From G963422445 sp963422445 (GTDB lineage Bacteria; Pseudomonadota; Alphaproteobacteria; Thalassobaculales; Thalassobaculaceae), in contig OY729512.2 in the NCBI GenBank assembly GCA_963422445.2, positions 4,092,001-4,156,000 on the forward strand: DNA of 64,000 nucleotides, in the 5' to 3' direction. This document shows, one piece after another, positions 54,360 through 61,939 of this stretch. The translations under genes were made by a program, and so were the position numbers. Position 1 is the first letter of the stretch; every line of letters begins with the position of its first letter. The notes beneath the pieces were generated by a model. It did not search any database. It was not told where the DNA came from and saw nothing but the letters and a program-made list of their open reading frames with translations.

Positions 54360-55670
54360 TCAACCGAGAAGCTGTGCCGGCAACCAGAGCGCCAACCCCG
54401 GAAACGCCATGACGAGGGCAAGGACGGCAAGATCGAGCAGGATGAACGGAATGACGCCTCGATACATGTGCGCGAGCGTGATCTCCGACGGTGCAATCGC
54501 CCGAAAATAGAAGATTGCCCCGGCCATCGGCGGCGTCAGATAGCTGGTCTGCTTGATCACGAGGAACAGGACGGCGAACCAGACCGGGTCGAAGCCAGCG
54601 CTCCGGATCAAGGGCAACCCGATTGGCACGACAATGAGAATGATCGAAAGACCGTCAAGCACGAAGCCAGCGAAAAAAACTAGAGTCAAAACCAGAATCA
54701 GCGTGCCCCAGGGCCCCAATGCCCAATAAGCCATGATGGTGCGAACCGCGTCGAAGCCTCCCGAGGCAAGGAACACGCTCGCAAACATCGTACCTCCAAG
54801 GACAATGGTGAGGATCATCGCCGTGATCACGAGCGTCCGTACCATCGCCTCGCACATGACCGGCCAGCTGAAGTTTCCGTAGCATAATGTCAATATCGTG
54901 GTCGCAACCGCACCGACGGCCGCGGCCTCGGTCGGCACGGCGACGCCGGCCATGATGCTTCCGAGCACCGCAACAATGAGCAGCAACGGCGGAAACAGGG
55001 CTATACCCGTAAAGCGCAGTTTTTCCGTGAATGACAGCAGCGGTCCCGCATCGGCCATGCGCGGTCCGGCCTCTGGATCCAGGCTGCAGCGCAGAATGAT
55101 GTAGACGATGTACAGCGCCGCCATCAACAGCCCCGGAATCAGCATCCCGATAAACATGTCGCCAAGCGGCAATTCCGCGATCACCGCGAGGATGATGACG
55201 ATCACCGACGGCGGGATGATCGCTCCGAGAGATCCGCCAGCGGTGATCGTGCCAGAAATCAACCCTTTGTTGTAGTTGTGACGGAGCATGACTGGTGTCG
55301 CGAGCAAGCCGACAACGGTCTCTGTCGCGCCGATGACACCGCTGCAGGCGGCAAAGACAACGCACATGGCGATGGTACCGACCGCAAGCCCGCCTGGCAA
55401 GCGGCGGGTCCAGAGATGAATCGCCTCGAACAACCGTTCGGCGGTTCCCGATTTCTCCAGCATTGCGCCCATGAAGATGAACAGCGGAACCGCGGCCAGC
55501 ACCGATGCCCCAGCGATGTCGTCAACCTTGTAGAGAAAGACATTGATCGCATTGTCGCCGAACCGCATCAGGCCGAAGACAAATGCCGTCGACATCAATG
55601 CAAAGGCAATAGGCGTGCCCAGGAAAATCAGGGTCAGGAGCACCGGGAACATCAACGCCGCGATGGCCAT
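54360..55670 (-). CDS. dctM: TRAP transporter large permease (DctM)
   Basis: A 436-residue inner-membrane protein with about twelve hydrophobic helices. Family features are AAVPLFIFMGAMLEKSGTAE, AACSGVIGATETVVGLLATP, GGSLGAIIPPSVIVIILAVI and VPTEAAAVGAVATTILT. TRAP systems import carboxylates, keto acids or ectoine-like solutes with a Na+ gradient together with a periplasmic DctP. It starts four bases after the dctQ stop. No DctP gene is within the window beside it, which is unusual; it may be elsewhere or lost. The substrate is unknown. Confidence 0.93.
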   Translation of the reverse strand: MAIAALMFPVLLTLIFLGTPIAFALMSTAFVFGLMRFGDNAINVFLYKVDDIAGASVLAAVPLFIFMGAMLEKSGTAERLFEAIHLWTRRLPGGLAVGTIAMCVVFAACSGVIGATETVVGLLATPVMLRHNYNKGLISGTITAGGSLGAIIPPSVIVIILAVIAELPLGDMFIGMLIPGLLMAALYIVYIILRCSLDPEAGPRMADAGPLLSFTEKLRFTGIALFPPLLLIVAVLGSIMAGVAVPTEAAAVGAVATTILTLCYGNFSWPVMCEAMVRTLVITAMILTIVLGGTMFASVFLASGGFDAVRTIMAYWALGPWGTLILVLTLVFFAGFVLDGLSIILIVVPIGLPLIRSAGFDPVWFAVLFLVIKQTSYLTPPMAGAIFYFRAIAPSEITLAHMYRGVIPFILLDLAVLALVMAFPGLALWLPAQLLG

Positions 55671-55673
55671 CGG

Positions 55674-56189
55674 TCAACGCTCCGGGCCTTGGTAGTGATT
55701 CAGGATCCGCGCGCCGGTCTTGATGGTTTCCGCGAAGAGCTGCAGGGCAAACAGAACCACACCGGCAGCAACCGCGAAGCGCACCGGCCAGATCAGGGGA
55801 TTCCATCCGGACTCACCTGAGCGTTCGCCCAGCCGATAGGCCGCCGCAGCGTAATCGACCCATCCCCAGGCGATCCAGGCGACAACCGGGGTCACGGTAC
55901 AGAACAGAACCAGGAAATCGAACAGATCGCGGATGTGCGGCGGGAGCCGGGCGTAGATGAAATCGATCCGGATATGTGCATTGCGGCGGGTGACCAGAGC
56001 CATCCCCAGCGCAAAATGGGCACCGGTTATCATGTAGGACAGTTCGTAAGCCCAGAAGGTGGGCAGATTGAGAATAAAACGGGCCAGTGCCTCATAAGTC
56101 ATGATGAGGCCCAACGGCGCCACAAGGGCAGCGGCAATCACGCCGACCCGACTGGACAGATTGTCGATGGCAAAAGCGAGGCGCAGCAC
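55674..56189 (-). CDS. dctQ: TRAP transporter small permease (DctQ)
   Basis: A 171-residue protein with four transmembrane segments (RVGVIAAALVAPLGLIMTYE; YMITGAHFALGMALV; FDFLVLFCTVTPVVAWIAWG; FAVAAGVVLFALQLFAETI) and the typical HIRIDFIYARLP loop after the second. GTG 56189 (MLRLAFAIDNLSSR) is the chosen start. It precedes dctM with a three-base gap and is the small membrane partner of it. Confidence 0.9.
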   Translation of the reverse strand: MLRLAFAIDNLSSRVGVIAAALVAPLGLIMTYEALARFILNLPTFWAYELSYMITGAHFALGMALVTRRNAHIRIDFIYARLPPHIRDLFDFLVLFCTVTPVVAWIAWGWVDYAAAAYRLGERSGESGWNPLIWPVRFAVAAGVVLFALQLFAETIKTGARILNHYQGPER

Positions 56190-56206
56190 GACCTTATCTC
56201 AAGGTT

Positions 56207-56512
56207 TTGATGAACAACGGATACCAGGACCCCACGGATGTATTGCAAGACTATCCACTTGCCGATTCACTCATTGACACTCGGACCATGATCCGATTGC
56301 CAAAGCAATGGGCCACGAACGACGCCCCTGGCGATGTTGACACGAAGCGTCGTGCAGACTACGAAAAGATACTCTTGGCTCGAACCCCGGACTGGCATCG
56401 AATGACGAATGACGATGACACCCTCGTCAACACGGTTGTCTCGATGAAGACAAACTGTCTCGGCCACCATCCACAACCGGCACGCGTATGGTTCTTGCCG
56501 GGCGGGCCATAG
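56207..56512 (+). CDS. Uncertain small ORF opposite the TRAP genes
   Basis: A 101-residue frame with an ordinary-looking Asp/Thr-rich composition (DVDTKRRADYEKILLARTPD) but no recognised family, no clear binding site and a divergent position just before dctQ. An antisense frame of similar length overlaps it. It may not be a gene; it could also be debris of the missing dctP region. Confidence 0.2.
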   Translation: MMNNGYQDPTDVLQDYPLADSLIDTRTMIRLPKQWATNDAPGDVDTKRRADYEKILLARTPDWHRMTNDDDTLVNTVVSMKTNCLGHHPQPARVWFLPGGP

Positions 56513-56547
56513 GTGTTGACGCTCCATCCGCGCCCGCGACGCGTCAA

Positions 56548-57432
56548 CTATTCGAGCGCTGCCAACCAATCGGAAATCGCCATTCCGATGTCATGCGGTG
56601 AGTCTTCCTGGATGAAATGACTGCCGCGCACTGTCACTTCACGCTGGTTCGGCCAGGATCGGCAGAATTCACGTTGGGGTCCGATCAGGATCGCGCCGGG
56701 GTCGGCATTGATGAACAGCTTGGGAACCGACGCACCGGCCAGCCACTGACCATAGGCAGTAACGATCTCGGCGACATCGGCAGGTTCGCCGCCAAGCGGA
56801 ATCTGACGTGGCCAAGTCAGGGTTGGACGGCGCCCCTCCCCCGGCTCGGCAAACGGGCGGCGGTAAACGGCCATTTCCGCATCCGTCAATCCGCGCAGGA
56901 CCGAGCCGGGCAGAACCCGTTCGACGAAAACATTCTTTTCAAGAACCATCGACTCGCCCTGCGGCGAACGGAAGCCTTCGAAAACCGGACGCGCCTGCTG
57001 GTTGAAATCATCCCATGCCATGGGCTGAACTACTGCCTCCATATAGGCGATACCCCTGATTCGCTCCGGATGACGGCAGGCCCGGTCGAAACCCAGTGCC
57101 GAACCCCAGTCATGAACCACCAGAGTGACCCTGTCGGCAATACCGCAAGCCTCGATAAACCCGTCGACATATTCGCGATGCTCGACGAATGTGTAACGAT
57201 CCGGCCCGGAACTCTCCAGTTTGTCGGAATCGCCCATTCCGATCAGATCCGGCGCGATGCAACGGCCCTGCCCTTCGACATGCGGCATGATGTTGCGCCA
57301 CAGATAGGAGGATGTCGGGTTGCCATGCAAGAACAGGATCGGATCGCCGATTCCGACTTCGACGTAAGCCATACGCTTGCCCTTGACCTCGACAAAGCGT
57401 TTGGCCGGCTCAGCGGCGGAAATGTCCGTCAT
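56548..57432 (-). CDS. dhaA: Haloalkane dehalogenase-like alpha/beta hydrolase
   Basis: A 294-residue hydrolase of haloalkane dehalogenase subfamily II (LinB/DhaA-like). The cap and core motifs are ILFLHGNPTSSYLWRNIMPH, LIGMGDSDKLE, the nucleophile Asp with halide-binding Trp in VVHDWGSALGFDRA, the catalytic Glu in IAYMEAVVQPM and the His in VRGSHFIQEDSPHDI. These residues form the Asp-His-Glu set that cleaves carbon-halogen bonds. ATG 57432 is used because upstream codons overlap the hydratase gene. Five bases separate it from the hydratase stop, so they are co-transcribed. Activity on natural halogenated compounds is inferred. Confidence 0.88.
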   Translation of the reverse strand: MTDISAAEPAKRFVEVKGKRMAYVEVGIGDPILFLHGNPTSSYLWRNIMPHVEGQGRCIAPDLIGMGDSDKLESSGPDRYTFVEHREYVDGFIEACGIADRVTLVVHDWGSALGFDRACRHPERIRGIAYMEAVVQPMAWDDFNQQARPVFEGFRSPQGESMVLEKNVFVERVLPGSVLRGLTDAEMAVYRRPFAEPGEGRRPTLTWPRQIPLGGEPADVAEIVTAYGQWLAGASVPKLFINADPGAILIGPQREFCRSWPNQREVTVRGSHFIQEDSPHDIGMAISDWLAALE

Positions 57433-57436
57433 CGCG

Positions 57437-58225
57437 TTACTCACCCCTGAAAACCGGCTTGCGTTTGTTGCCGAATGCCTCAAGCCCTTCCCGCCCGTCG
57501 GTGGAATTGGCCATGGCGGCAATGAGCCGCGATTCTTCTTCCAGCTGGACCTCAAGCGATTGCTCAAACGTCCTCGACAACAGTTTTTTCACGGCACCAT
57601 AGGCACGAGTCGGGCCGGCGGCCAGCCGGCGGCCAAGCGTTTCAGCTTCGGTCATGAGGTCGTCATCAGCGACAACCCGTGTCACGATACCCCACGCACA
57701 GGCCTCGTCCGCGCTCAATGTCCGATTGGTCAGCATTAACTCCTGTGCCCGCCGCAAACCGACCAGACGCGGCAGGAAGTAGGACGAACTGCCATCCGGC
57801 GACAATCCGGCGTTGGTGTAGGCCATAGTGAATTTTGCCGACCGTGCCGCAAGAACGATATCGGCGAACAGGGCGAGGCTGAAACCGCCGCCAGCAGCCA
57901 TACCGTTGATCGCCATGATGACCGGAGCCTTGCCATGATGCAGACGCTGGATACCCTGATGCAGGATTGCCGTCAGTTCGGTCAGCGTGTTTTCGATCTT
58001 GTGCATTTCAGATGCGAAGAACTTGAGATCCCCACCGAAACCGAAGACCGGGCCGTTCGCCGACATCAACACGCAGCGCGCTGCGGGATCCGTTGTCGTT
58101 CGCAATGTCGCATCCAGGAACTCGTAGACGAACTCCCGGTTGATCGTATTCCCGGCTTCCGGACGGTCGAGCGTGAGTCGCGCCAAGCCGTCCTCGACTG
58201 AGTATGTGATTGTCTTGTAGTCCAT
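57437..58225 (-). CDS. Enoyl-CoA hydratase/isomerase family protein
   Basis: A 262-residue crotonase-fold protein. Oxyanion-hole segments are FGFGGDLKFFAS and AINGMAAGGGFSLALFADI; the acyl pocket is NAGLSPDGSSSYFLPRLVG, which resembles PaaG/PaaF-like isomerases and hydratases. The usual acid-base Glu of mitochondrial crotonase is replaced by Asp-Gly in that loop, so isomerase or other chemistry is possible. ATG 58225 (MDYKTITYSVEDGLARL) fits the family. It lies between the peptidase and the dehalogenase genes on the same strand. Confidence 0.9.
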   Translation of the reverse strand: MDYKTITYSVEDGLARLTLDRPEAGNTINREFVYEFLDATLRTTTDPAARCVLMSANGPVFGFGGDLKFFASEMHKIENTLTELTAILHQGIQRLHHGKAPVIMAINGMAAGGGFSLALFADIVLAARSAKFTMAYTNAGLSPDGSSSYFLPRLVGLRRAQELMLTNRTLSADEACAWGIVTRVVADDDLMTEAETLGRRLAAGPTRAYGAVKKLLSRTFEQSLEVQLEEESRLIAAMANSTDGREGLEAFGNKRKPVFRGE

Positions 58226-58254
58226 GGAAATCTTCCCGTGATTGAAATGTCGGG

Positions 58255-60282
58255 TCAGCCGAGTTCGGCAGTTGCATGGGCAAGCCAAGCCGAAACATCG
58301 TCTTCAAGCATCGGCGCAAGAGTGGCGTAAACGTTCGCATGATAGTCGTTCAGCCATTTCAATTCGACACCGGTGAGCAGGGACAGTTCGATCATGCTGC
58401 GGTCGATCGGCGCCAAGCTTAGAACCTCGAACCCCAGCATCGACCTTTCGCCGCCTGGAATGGTCTGCTCGATGACGATCAGCAGGTTTTCGATCCGGAT
58501 GCCGTAAGACCCCTCTTTATAGTAACCCGGTTCGTTCGAAATGATCATGCCCGGCTCCAGCGGCGCAGTTCCCCGCCACGATATGTTCTGCGGTCCCTCA
58601 TGGACCCCGAGATAGGATCCGACGCCATGTCCGGTCCCGTGATCGAAATCCAGCCCGGCCTGCCAGAGCGGGGCTCGCGCCAGGGAATCGAGGCGGGATC
58701 CGGGAGAACCGGCCGGGAAACGCGCAGTCGAAATCGCGATATGACCCTTGAGAACCCGGGTAAAGCGGTCGCGCGCCTCGCCGCCGGGGTCGCCGACCGC
58801 AATCGTACGGGTGATATCGGTCGTTCCGTCGAGATACTGGGCGCCGGAATCAATAAGATACAGTTCGTCCGGCCGGATCGTCCGGTTGGTCTCGGGCGAG
58901 GTGCGGTAATGCACGATCGCACCGTTCGGGCCAGCACCCGATATGGTCTCGAAACTCAATCCCTTGAACAATGGCTCTTCGGCCCGAAACGCGCGCAACC
59001 GCCCAGCCGCTGTCATCTCGTTGACCGTGCCTGACGGCGCCACCGTGGTAAACCAGTGCAAGAACCGTGCATACGCGGCGCCGTCACGTTCGTGTGCTGC
59101 CCGAGCCCCTGCGAGTTCAACGGAATTCTTGCAGGCTCGCGGGATGGCCACAGGATCGACGCCGTCAATCGCCACACCTCCTGCCGTCTGAATCCGGCCA
59201 CGGATCCAGACCGGCGCCGACGATGGATCAATACGGATCGTCCGCTCCGCTACGACATGCGCATCAATTGCAGGGCCGAGTTCGGTCGGAGGCCGAATGG
59301 TCACCGCGTTGCCGAGATGCTCACGGGTCACGCGACCCAGTTTTCGCTCGTCAACAAACAGCGTCGCATTTGCGTCACGATCAAGAATGGCGAAAGACAG
59401 CGGCAACGGAGTGCATGGAACATCACGACCGCGAATATTGAACAGCCAGGCAATCGACTCGGGCGATGATAGAACAACGACATCGTGACCGTCTTTCGTG
59501 ATTGTCTCGGCAATACGGAGTCTTTTCTCCGATGCGGAGACACCGGCATATCGGGCATCATGCGGAACGACCGGCGTCAATGGCGCCGGAGGCCGGGTCT
59601 GCCAGAGTCCATCAATCGGGTTTTCGTCGAGTGCAACCAGCGAGGCTCCGGCCTTGTCGACAGCGTCTTGCAGGTTTTTTACACTGTCGCTGGTATGCAG
59701 CCACGGATCGTATGCAAGTTTCTGCCCGATCCCGAGAATGTCCGCAATCCATGCGGCCGGCGGCTCCTCAGTGATATGCCGGATCTCGTAGAGTGAATCG
59801 TCGACCTGTTGGCGAATTTGCAGTGTATAACGGCCATCCGTGAACACGACTGCCTTGTCGGCCAGGATAATAGCCACGCCGTTCGATCCGTCGAAACCTG
59901 TGAGCCAGGCCAGACGCTCGGCACGGCGCGGAAGGAATTCACCCTGATGCTCGTCGGCCCGCGGCAAGATCAACCCGTCAACCCCGCATTGCTTCAGGAC
60001 CTTTCGTAACGCCGTCAGACGCGCCGCCGCATCATCCTCGGACGTTGCTGTCGTCCTTTTGCGCCTGTCAGCCCGTAACATCTTCAACCCGGCCTGTATC
60101 GAGTCGTCGAGCGTCACGTCGAAAAGTGCGATCCAGCTGTTATCGGAGTCATCGAGCGGAGAGGCATTCACGCCGTCAATCAGGTCGATCAGAGCACCAG
60201 GCTCGTATGCCGCGCCGGCATCCCGCAAGCGAACTGACAAGTCTGCGGCAAGTCCATCGTCAGCAATCGCATATTTGCCCAT
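58255..60282 (-). CDS. pepP: Xaa-Pro aminopeptidase (aminopeptidase P, M24B) with N-terminal extension
   Basis: A 675-residue metallopeptidase that removes N-terminal residues before proline. Creatinase N domains begin at residue ~85 (LTALRKVLKQCGVDGLILPR, then HQGEFLPRRAERLAWLTGF), and the C-terminal pita-bread domain has metal ligands in YLIDSGAQYLDGTTDITRT, FDHGTGHGVGSYLG, IISNEPGYYKEGSYG and RIENLL. The first ~70 residues (MGKYAIADDGLAADLSVRLR and LIDLIDGVNASPLDDSDNSW) are an extra acidic segment of unknown role; an internal ATG at 60081 would give a 608-residue, family-sized form. The segment looks protein-like, so the long form is kept. Confidence 0.9.
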   Translation of the reverse strand: MGKYAIADDGLAADLSVRLRDAGAAYEPGALIDLIDGVNASPLDDSDNSWIALFDVTLDDSIQAGLKMLRADRRKRTTATSEDDAAARLTALRKVLKQCGVDGLILPRADEHQGEFLPRRAERLAWLTGFDGSNGVAIILADKAVVFTDGRYTLQIRQQVDDSLYEIRHITEEPPAAWIADILGIGQKLAYDPWLHTSDSVKNLQDAVDKAGASLVALDENPIDGLWQTRPPAPLTPVVPHDARYAGVSASEKRLRIAETITKDGHDVVVLSSPESIAWLFNIRGRDVPCTPLPLSFAILDRDANATLFVDERKLGRVTREHLGNAVTIRPPTELGPAIDAHVVAERTIRIDPSSAPVWIRGRIQTAGGVAIDGVDPVAIPRACKNSVELAGARAAHERDGAAYARFLHWFTTVAPSGTVNEMTAAGRLRAFRAEEPLFKGLSFETISGAGPNGAIVHYRTSPETNRTIRPDELYLIDSGAQYLDGTTDITRTIAVGDPGGEARDRFTRVLKGHIAISTARFPAGSPGSRLDSLARAPLWQAGLDFDHGTGHGVGSYLGVHEGPQNISWRGTAPLEPGMIISNEPGYYKEGSYGIRIENLLIVIEQTIPGGERSMLGFEVLSLAPIDRSMIELSLLTGVELKWLNDYHANVYATLAPMLEDDVSAWLAHATAELG

Positions 60283-60658
60283 CCGCGTGTTCCCTTCCCC
60301 GAGGCGCCGCGACGATAGGACAAGCAGACGGCAGACGGCAAGTCCGGTCGTCCGTCATGCCAGAAACGCAAATCTGGTTCAGCCGCAATGCGCATCTCCC
60401 ATCCCGGAACCGATTGCGATCGTCGCCGGCAACCAGTCCGGACAGCGGAATTGCAGGTTTTCCGCGGCGCGGCAGCGCAAATGGCACCATCCCGGCCGAT
60501 CCTGGATCAATCGACCGGCATCCGTCATGCAATAGGCGCAACACTGCCTTGAGAAACAACCGCTACTCGTGGCGCGGGGCCAACCAATATCCCCGTCATC
60601 GTCATTTTCCGGTCGGGGACCGCACACCCCGGCCGTGACCTGCAAGGAGATATACAAA
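60283..60658. other. Divergent gap between pepP and the DUF1127 gene
   Basis: 376 bp with no convincing gene; frames present on both strands lack family resemblance. It must contain promoters for the two divergent genes, but no clear boxes were chosen. AAGGAGATATACAAA at its end is the binding site for the DUF1127 gene. Confidence 0.5.
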
Positions 60659-60991
60659 ATGAGAAACGTGCATGATGTCGAAATCGGCACCGTCGCTTTC
60701 GTCGGTGATCCGTTTCTCCGGACCGCATCTGACAGGTCCGCAGCCAGATATCCGACCGATGCGGAAATCCTTCGCATGGTCGCCGATAGCCGGGCCGCGC
60801 GAAGCGCCTATATCGCAAAGCTGATCGGCAAGGGTTGCGCGGCCATCGCAAACAGGGTCACCGACTGGTGCCGCAGCGTTGCCACCCAGCGCGCGCTTGC
60901 AGCGATGGACGAGCGGATGCTGCGGGATATCGGTCTTGATCCGGTCTCGGTTCGCAGGAACGGACTCGTCCTCCAGGCGCCTTGGATGTAA
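60659..60991 (+). CDS. DUF1127 small protein
   Basis: A 110-residue protein with a C-terminal DUF1127 domain (residues ~65-100: RALAAMDERMLRDIGLDPVS). The N-terminal 60 residues are less conserved, with YPTDAEILRMVADSRAARSA. DUF1127 proteins of Alphaproteobacteria are small, basic and helical; some affect phosphate or carbon metabolism through RNA-related mechanisms, but this one is unassigned. ATG 60659 has an almost ideal AAGGAG with a 9-nt spacer. It converges on prmA with a nine-base gap. Confidence 0.88.
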   Translation: MRNVHDVEIGTVAFVGDPFLRTASDRSAARYPTDAEILRMVADSRAARSAYIAKLIGKGCAAIANRVTDWCRSVATQRALAAMDERMLRDIGLDPVSVRRNGLVLQAPWM

Positions 60992-61000
60992 CCGCCGCGC

Positions 61001-61939
61001 TTATCTGGCTGCAGTGCGCCGGCAGTTGGCATCTGTCGACCCGGCGCAACGCCCTTTCCGTGGATGGCGGAAAACCAGGGTCGTCCAACCCTCAACCCTG
61101 ATTCGGCAACAAGGCAGAAAACCGTGTGCGATGTAGGCTCGCTCAACACCTAGCGCCTGATAGTCAAGCAGGCCGCTCAAAATCACATGGCCACCACCAC
61201 GCAGCCAATGCGCTGATTGTGTAACCATGGCGGTCAAGGGTTCGGCAAGAATGTTCGCGATAACCAGACGCTGCCCTCGGTTACCGCAGGATGGTGTTCG
61301 TGGATAACCATCAACACGCTGAAACCGCAATCGTGTCGAAACACAGTTGATCCTGGCGTTTTCGCGCGCCGTCAATACAGCCTGAACATCAATATCCGTG
61401 GCAAGAATCGAAGCGCGGCGCCACAACCGCGCCGCTGCGATCGAGAGGATTCCCGAACCGCAGCCAAGATCAAGAATATGCCTTGGCGCGATTCGCCGTG
61501 ACAACTGCTCCAATGCCGCGAGACAGCCACGCGTACTACCATGCGTGCCGGAGCCGAAAGCCCGCCCCGGATCGAGCTGAATGGTGAACCCCGCAACCGA
61601 GCAAGGCACCGGGTCATGCGATCCGTGCACCACGAAACGGCCGTAACGCCGGACAGGAAATGAATCGCGGTTACGAGCCAACCAATCAATATCCGGACAA
61701 CGAGTGATATCAATGTCTGGCGCGGCAGCACCGGCAACCCGCGCTGATCGCTCAACCACCGCAGCGATCAGCGCATGGTCTGGATACCTGTCGACGAACG
61801 CCACAACCGACCAGTCCCGGTTCTCCTCCTCCTCATCCTCGAAAACCGAGACGCTGACGGCAAATGCCTCCAGCGCCTCACCTGCGACAATTGCCGCAAG
61901 ACGTGGCAGCGCAATCGAAACCTGCCACAACGGTGTCAT
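61001..61939 (-). CDS. prmA: Ribosomal protein L11 methyltransferase
   Basis: A 312-residue SAM-dependent enzyme that trimethylates L11. The SAM domain is clear: LDPGRAFGSGTHGSTRGCLA, HILDLGCGSGILSIAAARL, ILATDIDVQAVLTARENA and the catalytic NILA loop (RLVIANILAEPLTAMV). The N-terminal substrate domain is shorter than in E. coli and acidic (VFEDEEEENRDWSVVAF). Its ATG overlaps the stop of the upstream helicase gene by four bases, so the two are translationally coupled. The last ~20 residues are basic and unusual (CAGSTDANCRRTAAR). Confidence 0.93.
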   Translation of the reverse strand: MTPLWQVSIALPRLAAIVAGEALEAFAVSVSVFEDEEEENRDWSVVAFVDRYPDHALIAAVVERSARVAGAAAPDIDITRCPDIDWLARNRDSFPVRRYGRFVVHGSHDPVPCSVAGFTIQLDPGRAFGSGTHGSTRGCLAALEQLSRRIAPRHILDLGCGSGILSIAAARLWRRASILATDIDVQAVLTARENARINCVSTRLRFQRVDGYPRTPSCGNRGQRLVIANILAEPLTAMVTQSAHWLRGGGHVILSGLLDYQALGVERAYIAHGFLPCCRIRVEGWTTLVFRHPRKGRCAGSTDANCRRTAAR

